The notes beneath the pieces are model-generated. The model saw only the letters and a program-made list of their open reading frames with translations. It did no database searches and was not told the DNA's origin. 64,000 bases of DNA. Source: Sphingobacterium phlebotomi (lineage in GTDB: Bacteria > Bacteroidota > Bacteroidia > Sphingobacteriales > Sphingobacteriaceae). The stretch lies in contig NZ_VTAV01000005.1 of the NCBI RefSeq assembly GCF_008180195.1, positions 186,001 to 250,000 of the forward strand, given 5' to 3'. The position numbers and the translations under genes were made by a program. Within the stretch, counting starts at the first letter, position 1; each line of letters begins with the position of its first letter. This document shows, in pieces, positions 45,120 to 53,843 of the stretch.

Positions 45120-46188
45120 CCTAAAAAACGGAAATAAAAGCTATTTCATAGCGATAGCGGTATGCCTTGTCGTGATGTTCGCCTTATCCTGGATAAAGCA
45201 ATCACCGGCATTTATTGAGCAATATTATAGCCGACAGTTTTATCCCGTGTTTTCGTATTTGCCGAAATTCCTGTTCGGTTGGTTACCATTTAGCGTAGGA
45301 GATATATGCTACGTACTCCTATCGGGCAGTTTGCTGTGGCTGGCGATATCGTCGGTCATAGCACTAGTTAAACGTAAGTGGGAAATAGCGCAGAAACGAT
45401 TGATGCGGCTTGTGCTCGTTTTGCTCGGCACTTATATCTACTTCTATGTGAGTTGGGGATTACATTATTATCGGATACCATTGCAGCAACAGCTCGGACT
45501 GCAAATTGATACCATTGTTCAAGAAGATTATATCGAAATATTAGACCGTTATATAATAGAAATCAATCAGCTCCGGGAGCAGTTGGATACGTCCATAATG
45601 GATAAGCCCCAGGCACGACAAGCATTGCAACAGCTGATGGATGAAAGCGGCGATCGGTTACCCATGTTGTCCCGTACGCAGGTAAGAGCAAAGCAACCTT
45701 TATCCAGTGAGTTGGTTTCTTACTTTACGGTTACCGGTTATTTTAATCCCTTTACGCAAGAAGTACAGGTGAATGGTAATATGCCCAAAACTTCTTATCC
45801 TTTTACGGTGGTACACGAGTTGGCGCATCAAATGGGAATCGGATTTGAAGACGAATGTAATTTTATCGCTTTTCTGATGCTTCGAGACCATTCGAATATA
45901 TGGTATCGTTATGCCGCCTACTACGAGACTGTTCAATATCTGCTTCGGCCGTTGTACTTTGAGGATAAAATGCTTTATGAATCTTATGTTGCAAAACTAT
46001 CGGCGGACGTCCGTCGCGATTACGCGGAAGAACGTCTCTTTTGGGAACAATATTACGGTGCATTTAATCGCTTGACGAACGTATTTTATGGTAGCTATTT
46101 GCGCCATAACAACCAACCGGAGGGCATGGCGCGTTATTCACTGATGAGTCGTTTGGTCATTGCCTGGGAGAAGCAGCGTTCCTCCTAG
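45103..46188 (+). CDS. DUF3810 domain-containing membrane protein with HExxH motif
   Basis: 361 residues from TTG 45103, overlapping the preceding gene by 17 bases; the first ATG-like alternatives come after the first helix. N-terminal helices lie near 15-33, 50-72 and 100-118. A zinc-protease-type motif H238-E-L-A-H242 in VVHELAHQMGIGFEDECNF is followed by a conserved glutamate-rich region, and YFNPFTQEVQVNGNMP precedes it. This is the DUF3810 architecture of Bacteroidota; a membrane-linked metalloprotease is inferred from the motif only. Its stop overlaps the convergent MFS stop by 4 bases. Confidence 0.88.
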   Translation: MKPKVNLKNGNKSYFIAIAVCLVVMFALSWIKQSPAFIEQYYSRQFYPVFSYLPKFLFGWLPFSVGDICYVLLSGSLLWLAISSVIALVKRKWEIAQKRLMRLVLVLLGTYIYFYVSWGLHYYRIPLQQQLGLQIDTIVQEDYIEILDRYIIEINQLREQLDTSIMDKPQARQALQQLMDESGDRLPMLSRTQVRAKQPLSSELVSYFTVTGYFNPFTQEVQVNGNMPKTSYPFTVVHELAHQMGIGFEDECNFIAFLMLRDHSNIWYRYAAYYETVQYLLRPLYFEDKMLYESYVAKLSADVRRDYAEERLFWEQYYGAFNRLTNVFYGSYLRHNNQPEGMARYSLMSRLVIAWEKQRSS

Positions 46189-47345
46189 ATGTTCATTTTC
46201 CCTTTGACCACTTTTCTCCAGAAAACATATGCGAGTATAGCACCCATACTCGCCATGCTTACACCTACGAGTGATGGATAATTGTACGCGTATCCGAGTG
46301 TAATGGGGACGGCACCGAGATAAGCGCCAAGCGTGTTCCCGATATTAAAACTTGCTTGTCCGGCCGCCGCGGCGAAGGTTTCCGCACCTTTGGCATTGTT
46401 GATCAGCATCATCTGTAGTGGCGAACCGATAGAAAAGGATATCATCCCCGTAATGAATGCCATAGGATAGGCCAAATAGGTGATGTGCGCAATGAAAAAC
46501 ACAACCAATAAACACATTGCCATTGCAATAAAACCGATAATAACCGCTTTCGAGGGTGTTATGCTGTCGGCAAGTTTACCGCCGATGATATTCCCGAAAA
46601 ACATACCTAATCCCACCAATATCATGATGACAGGTACGCGGTTTTCAGGAAGATTTGATACGTCTGTTACCAACGGGGCGATATAGGATATCCAGGCGAA
46701 CAGACCACCCGTCCCGATAGCAATAACAGCTACCATTAACCAGGCATCCCAACGGGCAAAATAGCTGATTTGTTTCAATACATTGTTTGTTTTGCTGGCT
46801 TCCATTTTCGGCATCCAAAAATAGATGGCCAAAAAGGTAATAAGACCTAATAAACTAATGACAGCGTACGTTATCCGCCAAGAGTAATGATGACCTATAT
46901 ATGTTCCCAACGGTACGCCTGCTAAGTTGGCGATGGTCATTCCCGTAAACATGATAGATATCGCCTGTGCTTCTTTACCCGGCTTCGCTAGTCGCGCAGC
47001 AACCACCGAACCGACTCCAAAAAAAGCCCCATGTGGAAAACCGGAGATGAAGCGCGAGGTGAGGAGCAGCACCTTGTTGGGCGCAATAGCAAAAATGCCA
47101 TTAAACACAAAAAACAACAGCATCAGAAAGAGCAATATGTTGCGTGGAGAATACTTGCCACTGAACGCGACCAGAGTAGGAGCACCCACGACCACACCCA
47201 ATGCATAAAGTGCAATTAAGTTGCTGGCTTCCGGAATTTCAATTTGTAAATCTTTGGCGATGTCTGGAAGGATGCCCATCATGGTGAATTCTGTCATCCC
47301 GATAGCTAATCCGCCAAATGCTAATGCGATAAGTGCTTTGTTCAT
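46185..47345 (-). CDS. MFS transporter, AraJ/YdhP-like exporter
   Basis: 386 residues, 12 helices. IGMTEFTMMGILPDIAKDL near the start, VGAPTLVAFSGKYSPRNILL and FISGFPHGAFFGVGSVVAARL are the signature of the DHA1-type arabinose/purine efflux MFS group (AraJ, YdhP, NepI relatives). It probably exports a sugar, nucleoside or drug; the substrate cannot be told. Hairpin repeat copy C lies 43 bases upstream of its start. Confidence 0.88.
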   Translation of the reverse strand: MNKALIALAFGGLAIGMTEFTMMGILPDIAKDLQIEIPEASNLIALYALGVVVGAPTLVAFSGKYSPRNILLFLMLLFFVFNGIFAIAPNKVLLLTSRFISGFPHGAFFGVGSVVAARLAKPGKEAQAISIMFTGMTIANLAGVPLGTYIGHHYSWRITYAVISLLGLITFLAIYFWMPKMEASKTNNVLKQISYFARWDAWLMVAVIAIGTGGLFAWISYIAPLVTDVSNLPENRVPVIMILVGLGMFFGNIIGGKLADSITPSKAVIIGFIAMAMCLLVVFFIAHITYLAYPMAFITGMISFSIGSPLQMMLINNAKGAETFAAAAGQASFNIGNTLGAYLGAVPITLGYAYNYPSLVGVSMASMGAILAYVFWRKVVKGKMNI

Positions 47346-47387
47346 TTGCCTGTGCTAAATAGAGAGCGCAAAGGTAAATATTTTTAT

Positions 47388-47515
47388 GTTCTTTTTTCTC
47401 TCAAAAAAGAACCAAAAAAGTCGTCGCTTCGAATGTTTTACATTTTGGGTTAGTACGAAGGATGAGTTTGTACAGTTGTAAAACATTCGGATGCGACATT
47501 TAGTGTTAAAGGGGG
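47388..47515 (+). repeat. hairpin repeat, copy C
   Basis: GTTCTTTTTTCTCTCAAAAAAGAAC hairpin arms, ACCAAAAAAGTCGTCGCTTCG, a long stem (47423-47442, GTCGCTTCGAATGTTTTACA, with 47477-47497, TGTAAAACATTCGGATGCGAC), a loop with TAGTACGAAGGATGAGTTT and the tail ATTTAGTGTTAAAGGGGG. Order and loop match copy B at 28.1 kb, with copy A more distant. Confidence 0.85.
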
Positions 47516-47613
47516 ATGGTGCATGGTGTGGATTAATACTAAGCGTTCTTGTTTAAGATTTTTATTTCTAATTTTACGTGTAAAAGTATAATTGTTGACT
47601 AAAATAATGAGTT

Positions 47614-48738
47614 ATGCAGTATAGAAATTTGATTTTACGGTTAATTGGTGTTGGAGCTATGGCATTTTTTCTTTCCTGTGAGTCTGGGGGGAAGCGAAAA
47701 GAGGTGAATGGAGAAAAAACTGCCAAGGTGGAACAATTAACCCTGAACGAGGAGACTGCAAAGCAAATTTTCGAACTGCCTACGCATTGTTTAACGATTG
47801 AATATCCAAATAAACTGGGGCAGGTATTGGGAAGCGAGGCTGACCTAAAATCTCCGAAGGCACTACGTCCTATTTTTTATGGTTGTTTTGATTGGCATTC
47901 GTCGGTACATGGCTATTGGTCTATCGTCCGGTTGTTAAAGCAATATCCGGAACTGGATTCGGAGGGGAAGGTTCGCCAACTTTTAAACGACCATATTACC
48001 AAAGAAAACCTTGCGGTGGAACTCGCTTTCTTTCAGGATAAAAATAACCTGAGTTTTGAGCGTACTTACGGTTGGGCGTGGTTGTTTAAACTGCAGCAAG
48101 AGTTAACATCATGGCGAAATGAGGATGCACAGGAATGGGCGAAGACACTGCAGCCGCTGGTTGATCTGCTTTCGGAACGTACACAGCAATATTTATCTAA
48201 ATTGGTGTATCCTATCCGGACCGGACAGCATGACAATACGGCTTTTAGCCTCACGTTGATGTATGAATATGCAGAACAAGTTGGTGATATGGTATTGCTA
48301 AATGCGGTAAAAACCAATAGTATACGTTTGTTTGAACAGGATAAAAATTGTAATCTAGCTTATGAGCCCAGCGGTTATGATTTTCTTTCGCCGTGCTTAG
48401 AAGAGGCTTATCTGATGAGTAAGATCATGCCGAAAGACGCGTACAAAAACTGGCTCGTGAATTTTTTACCGGTGCTGTTTGAATCCGAAATCGAAACACT
48501 CCAACCGGCTATTGTAAGTGACCGCACGGATGGCAAGCTGGTACATCTGGATGGTCTGAACTTTAGCCGGGCAAATTGTTTGTATGGTATTGCCCATGTA
48601 TTACCGGAGATACAGAACACGTTGATCCCGCTTGCCAATACACATATTGCGTTCTCCTTAAAGAATATTTCCGGCGATGATTATATGGGAAGCCATTGGT
48701 TGGGTTCGTTTGCGTTGCTGGCGCTGTCTAACCAGTGA
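47614..48738 (+). CDS. DUF2891 family lipoprotein
   Basis: 374 residues. The signal peptide ends in a lipobox-like FFLSCES (Cys about 23), so export and lipid anchoring are likely. The mature part matches DUF2891: IEYPNKLGQVLGSEADLKSPKALRPIFYGCFDWHSSVHGYWSIVRLLKQYP, YGWAWLFKLQQEL, DNTAFSLTLMYEYA and DYMGSHWLGSFALLAL. The conserved Trp/His-rich face resembles alpha/alpha-barrel carbohydrate enzymes, but no reaction is known. The gene is solitary, converging on the gspF-like gene with 3 bases between stops. Confidence 0.88.
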   Translation: MQYRNLILRLIGVGAMAFFLSCESGGKRKEVNGEKTAKVEQLTLNEETAKQIFELPTHCLTIEYPNKLGQVLGSEADLKSPKALRPIFYGCFDWHSSVHGYWSIVRLLKQYPELDSEGKVRQLLNDHITKENLAVELAFFQDKNNLSFERTYGWAWLFKLQQELTSWRNEDAQEWAKTLQPLVDLLSERTQQYLSKLVYPIRTGQHDNTAFSLTLMYEYAEQVGDMVLLNAVKTNSIRLFEQDKNCNLAYEPSGYDFLSPCLEEAYLMSKIMPKDAYKNWLVNFLPVLFESEIETLQPAIVSDRTDGKLVHLDGLNFSRANCLYGIAHVLPEIQNTLIPLANTHIAFSLKNISGDDYMGSHWLGSFALLALSNQ

Positions 48739-48741
48739 GGT

Positions 48742-49899
48742 CTAGAAACTATTACTCATCTGGAACATTGGCAGGTACATCGCTATTAAGATCAGTCCGA
48801 CGACCAAACCCAAGAAAATGATAATTAAAGGTTCCAGGACAGTGGAAATCGTTGAGGTCTTGTATTCCACCTCCTCGGTGAGCTGATTGGCAATCTTTTC
48901 GAAGAAAAATTCGAGACGGTTCACTTCTTCGCCGACGCGTATCAGTTGGATGATCTTTGGCGGATAGAAATCGAAGCCCGCGAGGCTCTCGTGGAGCGAT
49001 TTGCCCCGTACAATAGCCTGTTCGGTCTGCTGCATAGATTGCTGGATAGGGTAAAAGTCCGTCATCTGCTCCACCAGCTGTATAGCGTATAAAAGAGGCG
49101 TATTGGTTCCCACCAAAAGCCGCATGGTATTGGCAAACCGGGCAAGATGTATTTTGCGCACGATTTCACCCGCCACAGGTATCTTTAGAATAATGAAGGA
49201 AGACCACTTGCGGTACCATAGCTTCTTACGGTTCATATACAAAAAGATAATAAGTGCAGCGAGTAGGAGTACACCCCACAGAAACGTGCTGTCAATAAAG
49301 TTGGAAGTCCGTAAAATAAAATCTGTAATCCAAGGGAGTTCACCTCCAAAGCGGGTGAAGACATCGGCAAACATCGGTACGACAAACTTCAACATAAAAA
49401 ATACCGCACCGAGGGATGTACAGAGCACAATGATCGGATAGGTCAATGCAGAGATAACCTTGCGGCGTTGCGCAATTTTACTCTTGTAGTATAGCGCCAG
49501 CTCACGGAGTACCTCACCAAGCTTGCCTGTTTCCTCTCCAATACGGATGCTCTGGAACTCATAGTTGCTGAATTTTCCACTTTGTTGTACGGCGCTCGAG
49601 AGCGTTGCCCCTTTAACCACATTATCCTTGATACCGGTAAATATATGGGTTTCCTTACCTTTCTTTTGGTCGATGAGTACCAGGTCGAACGCCGTGCGGA
49701 TATCGATACCCGACAGTAAAAGTGTGCTGAACTCCAGATAGAACTCTTCTTTCTTCCGGTCGGCAAGCTGCCCGTTGCCGAAGGAAATGTCCCGGTTCAA
49801 CCATGCCATGATATCAAAGTTTATGTTGCCTTCGGTTCCGGTTTCCGAAATCGTAGCGGCTTTATTTTTCTTGTACGATGAAATATCAATTTTTGGCAT
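48742..49899 (-). CDS. type II secretion system F family protein (GspF/PilC-like)
   Basis: 385 residues from ATG 49897-49899 (a GTG lies two codons upstream). There are two T2SSF domains: about 55-180 (FYLEFSTLLLSGIDIRTAFDLV, FQSIRIGEETGKLGEVLREL) and about 255-380 (HLARFANTMRLLVGTNTPLLYAI, IQLIRVGEEVNRLEFFFEKIA), with three membrane helices including the last at the C-terminus. It is the inner-membrane platform of T2SS/type IV pilus machines. Last gene of a six-to-seven-gene minus-strand operon; neither the ATPase GspE nor the secretin GspD is present nearby. Confidence 0.92.
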   Translation of the reverse strand: MPKIDISSYKKNKAATISETGTEGNINFDIMAWLNRDISFGNGQLADRKKEEFYLEFSTLLLSGIDIRTAFDLVLIDQKKGKETHIFTGIKDNVVKGATLSSAVQQSGKFSNYEFQSIRIGEETGKLGEVLRELALYYKSKIAQRRKVISALTYPIIVLCTSLGAVFFMLKFVVPMFADVFTRFGGELPWITDFILRTSNFIDSTFLWGVLLLAALIIFLYMNRKKLWYRKWSSFIILKIPVAGEIVRKIHLARFANTMRLLVGTNTPLLYAIQLVEQMTDFYPIQQSMQQTEQAIVRGKSLHESLAGFDFYPPKIIQLIRVGEEVNRLEFFFEKIANQLTEEVEYKTSTISTVLEPLIIIFLGLVVGLILIAMYLPMFQMSNSF

Positions 49900-49913
49900 G
49901 GTCACGTTAGTTA

Positions 49914-50396
49914 CTATTCCGCAGGTAAATTTATTAAATTTTCGGCACTATACACTTTTCGCAATACAAAAGGATAGCGTTTATTTTCCGTCTGTAGCTC
50001 AAATTGACAAACCTCGACAATCTCTTGTCGCAAATTTTTGATATATTCGACAGTCAGATATTCCGGTTGTCCATAAAGCGTGTCGGTCGGTATATCCTGC
50101 TGGCTGCGGATAACGGTCGAATCCAAAAAGACATACCGTGTCTGTCCGATATCCCGATCCAGTACCAGTGTATTGTCGGCGAACCGTACATAGTCGGCCT
50201 CCAGGAATTCCCTTTGCATGCGGTGCTGGAAAAGCTGTAATCCAAAAGCGGCCTGTTTCTCACGTTGTTGCGCTTCGCCCATCTGCGTGAAGGTGCGCAG
50301 GACATAAAAGGCTATTCCCATACAAATCGCGGCAATCAGCATCGCGATGGTCATTTCCAGTAGCGTAAAAGCGCTATAGCGTATCCTGATCGTCAT
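49914..50396 (-). CDS. prepilin-like minor pseudopilin (GspJ/PulJ-like)
   Basis: 160 residues. The N-terminus MTIRIRYSA-FTLLEMTIAMLIAAICMGIAFYVL is a type III signal: short basic leader, cleavage before Phe, Glu at +5, then a hydrophobic helix. The residue before the cut is Ala instead of the usual Gly. The remainder is a globular domain. It overlaps the next upstream pseudopilin gene by 23 bases, so they are translated together. Assignment to GspJ type is tentative. Confidence 0.8.
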   Translation of the reverse strand: MTIRIRYSAFTLLEMTIAMLIAAICMGIAFYVLRTFTQMGEAQQREKQAAFGLQLFQHRMQREFLEADYVRFADNTLVLDRDIGQTRYVFLDSTVIRSQQDIPTDTLYGQPEYLTVEYIKNLRQEIVEVCQFELQTENKRYPFVLRKVYSAENLINLPAE

Positions 50397-50757
50397 CTAG
50401 GGGAAGGATTAAGATTAAACTATCTAGGAGACTGTTATTTTCAATATCGTAAGCATAAAATCTGACCCGTTTACGGTCAGTATACGGTGCCAACATTTCT
50501 TCTTCTACGTTATAGGCGGCAACGTGGGTAATCTTGGTTCCCTGATTATCGGAGTCTCCGGCAAGGTAGGCATTGCCAAGTTGCTTTAACTCCAATCGTA
50601 CCGTCGTTTGGCGTTTGCTGGTGGAAGCATTTACCAAACGCGTAAACAGCACCATCCCTGCCGCAAACACAGCGAGCAGTATGATCAGCGCAATCAATAC
50701 CTCCACCAAGGTTGATGCACGAAAAGACAACGTCTGGTATCTACTCAATTTAACCAT
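50374..50757 (-). CDS. prepilin-like minor pseudopilin (GspI-like)
   Basis: 127 residues. The leader MVKLSRYQTLSFRA is followed by STLVEVLIALIILLAVFAAGMVLF, with Glu at +5 and again Ala at -1. The short globular part is compatible with GspI/PilV-type minor pseudopilins. It overlaps the GspK-like gene by 13 bases and the GspJ-like gene by 23, indicating a tightly packed operon. Confidence 0.78.
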   Translation of the reverse strand: MVKLSRYQTLSFRASTLVEVLIALIILLAVFAAGMVLFTRLVNASTSKRQTTVRLELKQLGNAYLAGDSDNQGTKITHVAAYNVEEEMLAPYTDRKRVRFYAYDIENNSLLDSLILILPLDDDQDTL

Positions 50758-51995
50758 TTTACGATCTTTTGTGGCGCAGGCTCTTCTGTAGTCCAGAAGA
50801 ATGGAGCGATATAATAGGGGTGAAGCTTATTGCGTTCGAGGTTCAGGCTGATCAGGTAATTCTCATAAAGGGAGCTGGGGCGCTGAATAATCAAACGGTG
50901 TGCATATAGACCGCCCTTAACGGTCAGTGGGTCTGTATATTTGAGTAGCCCGAAGCTTATCAGTTCACCTTCTACTGTTACATTTTTTTGAAGTTCCAAT
51001 AAGTCCATTTGATCGGGTATGTTGGCACGGTGAAGCAGCACCATTCCCTGTATACGACTGTTTTCCCCGACTGTCAACTTTAATGGGCCATTTAAGCTGT
51101 CTGCTGTTAAGAGTGCTAAAACAGAAGGATAACGTAAAGCAACATTTTTACCTACGGTTAAGGAATCAAATGCAAAAAACTGGCCGTTACCCGAAAAATC
51201 GTCTTCCAGTTTGATGTGTGGAGCAATAACAATAGCGTCTTCCCATACCGTCTGTGCAGAAATATGGACAGTGGAATCCGCCAGAATGACCAAATTGCCC
51301 GATATGGAATCCGCGAGCAGCGGAGCAGCCTGTGGCAGGTGGTAATACCGCGTCGCTTCAAAAAAAGAATGACGCAAAGAATGGTTTGATGGTACATCCG
51401 CACTTTCGGGGAGTTTTTCGGTATATAGTGATTTAATAGCGTTGATGCGTTCAACCTCATAATCCGGAAGTGCTTGACTGCTTTCCTTGATCTGACCGTC
51501 GACCATTTTTTCTATGCCCTGATAGTATTCTCCGTCGACAAATGCCGGACGTATACCCGATTGGGGTAGAAATGCGGTACCTTGGATAACGGTTTTGCCG
51601 CTGATGGACAGTGGACGGTCTTCGTCTACAATGTAAAGCACCGTTGAGTCTTTCGGCTGTATGCCCGACAGAAAACTACGCTTTAACGTGTCCTGACCAC
51701 GCCAACTATGCACGGTAACAGCATCCAGAAAACCCCATTGCTTTTTTTCGATACGTAAGCTATCCCGCAGGGTGATCGGTGATAACAATAAGGTTTCTCC
51801 GCTTTGGGTATGTGGAAAATAAGCAGACAACGCGAGTGAAGTTCCGGCTTCCAGATCCTGCGCCAACATATCCCATCGATCGATTTTTTGTTGTTGCTCG
51901 CGGTAAAAAAAATGGAGGTAGATCAAACTCCCAAGAAGTACGGTGATGACAAGTGTGATAACCAGGACAAGGTGCAGGGCAGAGGCTTTGACCAT
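50745..51995 (-). CDS. large single-helix protein, possible GspK-like component
   Basis: 416 residues from ATG 51993-51995; a TTG four codons upstream overlaps the previous gene. A short basic start (MVKA) runs into SALHLVLVITLVITVLLGSLIYLHFF, a pseudopilin-like helix lacking Glu at +5, as is usual for GspK. The rest is a large extracytoplasmic domain containing a stretch resembling right-handed beta repeats (SGNLVILADSTVHISAQTVW, VGENSRIQGMVLLHRANI). No clear homology; the GspK idea rests on position and N-terminus. It could equally be a polymer-forming scaffold. Confidence 0.6.
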   Translation of the reverse strand: MVKASALHLVLVITLVITVLLGSLIYLHFFYREQQQKIDRWDMLAQDLEAGTSLALSAYFPHTQSGETLLLSPITLRDSLRIEKKQWGFLDAVTVHSWRGQDTLKRSFLSGIQPKDSTVLYIVDEDRPLSISGKTVIQGTAFLPQSGIRPAFVDGEYYQGIEKMVDGQIKESSQALPDYEVERINAIKSLYTEKLPESADVPSNHSLRHSFFEATRYYHLPQAAPLLADSISGNLVILADSTVHISAQTVWEDAIVIAPHIKLEDDFSGNGQFFAFDSLTVGKNVALRYPSVLALLTADSLNGPLKLTVGENSRIQGMVLLHRANIPDQMDLLELQKNVTVEGELISFGLLKYTDPLTVKGGLYAHRLIIQRPSSLYENYLISLNLERNKLHPYYIAPFFWTTEEPAPQKIVKWLN

Positions 51996-51999
51996 CACA

Positions 52000-52656
52000 C
52001 TATTCAATTATGTCGTCATTGTCTGCTTTCCTACTGAAGATGCTGTGCCATGTCTGTTCAAAAAATCGTCCCGTGCGTCGGAAGAGATTCGATTGGATGT
52101 AACCATCCCGACTGATTTGCATTCCTTGTTTATAATAATCCCAGCGGTAACTGCTGTCCGCCGCATCGAATATCCATACCTTGCCATGCCATTTACCGTC
52201 TTTCATCTTTCCTTGTAGTAGCAGCTTGCCTTGCTCGTCATAATGTCTGGCTTTGCCGTCTTGTTGTCCTTTTTTCCAATGCTCTTCTTTCGCTAGACGA
52301 TGGTTCGGACGCCATTCTTTCCAATTGCCATCAGCTAATCCTTTTTTATACGTTCCCTGCAACATAAGTTGTTTGTTGGGAGCATAGCGGTTATAGTTGC
52401 CGTGTAGCAGTTTTCCTGTATAACCTCCCTGTGTCTGTTGCACGCGTTGTGCCTGGTACCAGTGGTAGAGCCGTTGCGATCTTGCTTTTGCGGTTTTTGG
52501 TGTCACGGTAAATACCTCTTTTTCACCATTATCATGGTTAATGGTGATGCGGTTTTGTACCTGCTCCAACAGGTCCATTTCCGATTGCGCGTAGCTTCCC
52601 TGTAACGTTAGCAAAAAATAGGAAAGGAGAAGGCTATAGGAGATATACGGCTTCAT
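52000..52656 (-). CDS. secreted MORN/YwqK-type repeat protein
   Basis: 218 residues with a signal peptide (about 1-23, QGSYAQ). Residues about 85-185 contain five MORN-like repeats, for example QGTYKKGLADGNWKEWRPNH, KGQQDGKARHYDEQGKLL and QGKMKDGKWHGKVWIFD. MORN/YwqK repeats mediate protein or membrane contacts. Its place inside the pseudopilin operon (4-base overlap with the upstream gene) suggests a structural or adaptor role at the machine; function unknown. Confidence 0.78.
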   Translation of the reverse strand: MKPYISYSLLLSYFLLTLQGSYAQSEMDLLEQVQNRITINHDNGEKEVFTVTPKTAKARSQRLYHWYQAQRVQQTQGGYTGKLLHGNYNRYAPNKQLMLQGTYKKGLADGNWKEWRPNHRLAKEEHWKKGQQDGKARHYDEQGKLLLQGKMKDGKWHGKVWIFDAADSSYRWDYYKQGMQISRDGYIQSNLFRRTGRFFEQTWHSIFSRKADNDDIIE

Positions 52657-53156
52657 TGCTTGGCTATGGTAAGGGTTTGGTAATCTGTTTTTATCTTAAT
52701 ATCAGTCGGATTTACGTTTATGAGTGTCACTCCGTCGATCTGTTCTTTTGGATGCATATAATACTGCCGGCCGTTGATCTGTATTAGGGCAATGCGCTGT
52801 CTTTGGCTTTCGTTTTCGATATAGCCCAGGTATTGTACATCCATGGCCGGTGCATAGGCTAAAGGATCGTAAGGTTCTTCGTATACCTGATATTCACCGT
52901 CGGATGTTGGTTCTTCTGAAACCAACTCCAATAGCTGGTCTTCTGCGGAAAAGGGCGAACGATACAAGGTGTCGTATTCCAGCGAATCTTTCCATCGGTA
53001 ATAGGATAGGTCGCTTTCCACGACAGGCCTTACGACCAGCGTTGGCATATCCGTGTCGTCTCCGCCAACTTTGGCCAATATGGTGTAGATGACGTAGCCC
53101 CAGATACCGATCACGAGCGCCAGAAGGACATATGTCATGACCTTACTGTTCTTCAT
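52653..53156 (-). CDS. single-pass membrane protein, GspC/PilP-like
   Basis: 167 residues. One transmembrane helix (about 8-28, YVLLALVIGIWGYVIYTIL) is followed by an acidic linker and a C-terminal domain of about 60 residues (VQYLGYIENESQRQRIALIQINGRQYYMHPKEQIDGVTLINVNPTDIKI… pattern). The pattern 'short G-x-I strand, own-ligand strand, G-…-V-x-I, D-x-I-x-I' is that of the GspC homology region/PilP domain, which couples the inner-membrane platform to the secretin. The assignment is inference from layout. It overlaps the lipoprotein gene by 14 bases. Confidence 0.6.
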   Translation of the reverse strand: MKNSKVMTYVLLALVIGIWGYVIYTILAKVGGDDTDMPTLVVRPVVESDLSYYRWKDSLEYDTLYRSPFSAEDQLLELVSEEPTSDGEYQVYEEPYDPLAYAPAMDVQYLGYIENESQRQRIALIQINGRQYYMHPKEQIDGVTLINVNPTDIKIKTDYQTLTIAKQ

Positions 53157-53514
53157 CTTTACGAATCTTCAGTGTTCGCTCTTCCTTGAACAATCCTACG
53201 CTGCCGTCATTCTCGGGCCGTACGCGCCAGGCATAGTCGCCTGTTTTCAATTCCAGCGTCAGTTGGTTGGTTAACACGACGGAGTCGGCTATCAGTTGTT
53301 CGGTTTTTTCAAAATCAGGACGTACCAGCTGCAAGCGGTAATATTTGGCGTCTTCGTGTGTTCCCCACCAAAAGGTGAGGACCGTATCGCTGGTTACAAT
53401 ACCATCAGCGGGAGCCAAAAGCTCCACATGCTCCTCTTCCAACGGGTATTCGACAAAATCAGCACATGAACAACAGATAAGGCTAATAAATGCACCAATA
53501 GCAACTTTCTTCAT
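53143..53514 (-). CDS. small lipoprotein with fibronectin-III-like domain
   Basis: 123 residues. The signal peptide ends in LICCSC, a probable lipidation site at Cys 17. The remainder reads as one beta-sandwich: PLEEEHVELLAPADGIVTSD, LTFWWGTHEDAKYYRLQLVRP, YAWRVRPENDGS. It is the first gene of the pseudopilin operon and could be an outer-membrane pilotin-type or surface component; the role is unknown. Confidence 0.7.
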   Translation of the reverse strand: MKKVAIGAFISLICCSCADFVEYPLEEEHVELLAPADGIVTSDTVLTFWWGTHEDAKYYRLQLVRPDFEKTEQLIADSVVLTNQLTLELKTGDYAWRVRPENDGSVGLFKEERTLKIRKDEEQ

Positions 53515-53843
53515 AATAACATTAGTTATGGAGTAAATATAGGGAAAATTGATAAATGTTGCGTCCGTTTTGTTTCTAAAATAGTAATATTAACAACTTT
53601 CTTAATAGTTTATAATTTATTTTATTGATATTTAGTTATTTGTTGTTTTTATTTGCACAACTATTTTCATGCTGGGTTGAATTGTATAAGTTTGATTGTT
53701 AACTAACTGAACAAAATGTAATGAAAATTAATCAATTGAGCTTAAATTAGGTAAGTAGAGAGCTTGCAGAAATAAATCCTATTTTACAGACTATTAGCCA
53801 TGATAAATTGACAGCAGATTACTGATACTGAAAGTTAAATTAT
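53515..53843. other. AT-rich divergent control region between the pseudopilin operon and the RHS genes
   Basis: 329 bases of very AT-rich DNA without a supported gene. It must carry promoters for both directions; one exact -7 element for the RHS side is annotated separately. The expected 5' leader of the first RHS gene would be about 140 bases, with no recognised riboswitch. Confidence 0.6.
53687..53694 (+). promoter_or_regulatory. -7 promoter element upstream of the first RHS gene
   Basis: TAAGTTTG matches TAnnTTTG exactly. About 19-20 bases upstream the sequence reads ATTTT, a weak -33 box. Confidence 0.4.
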
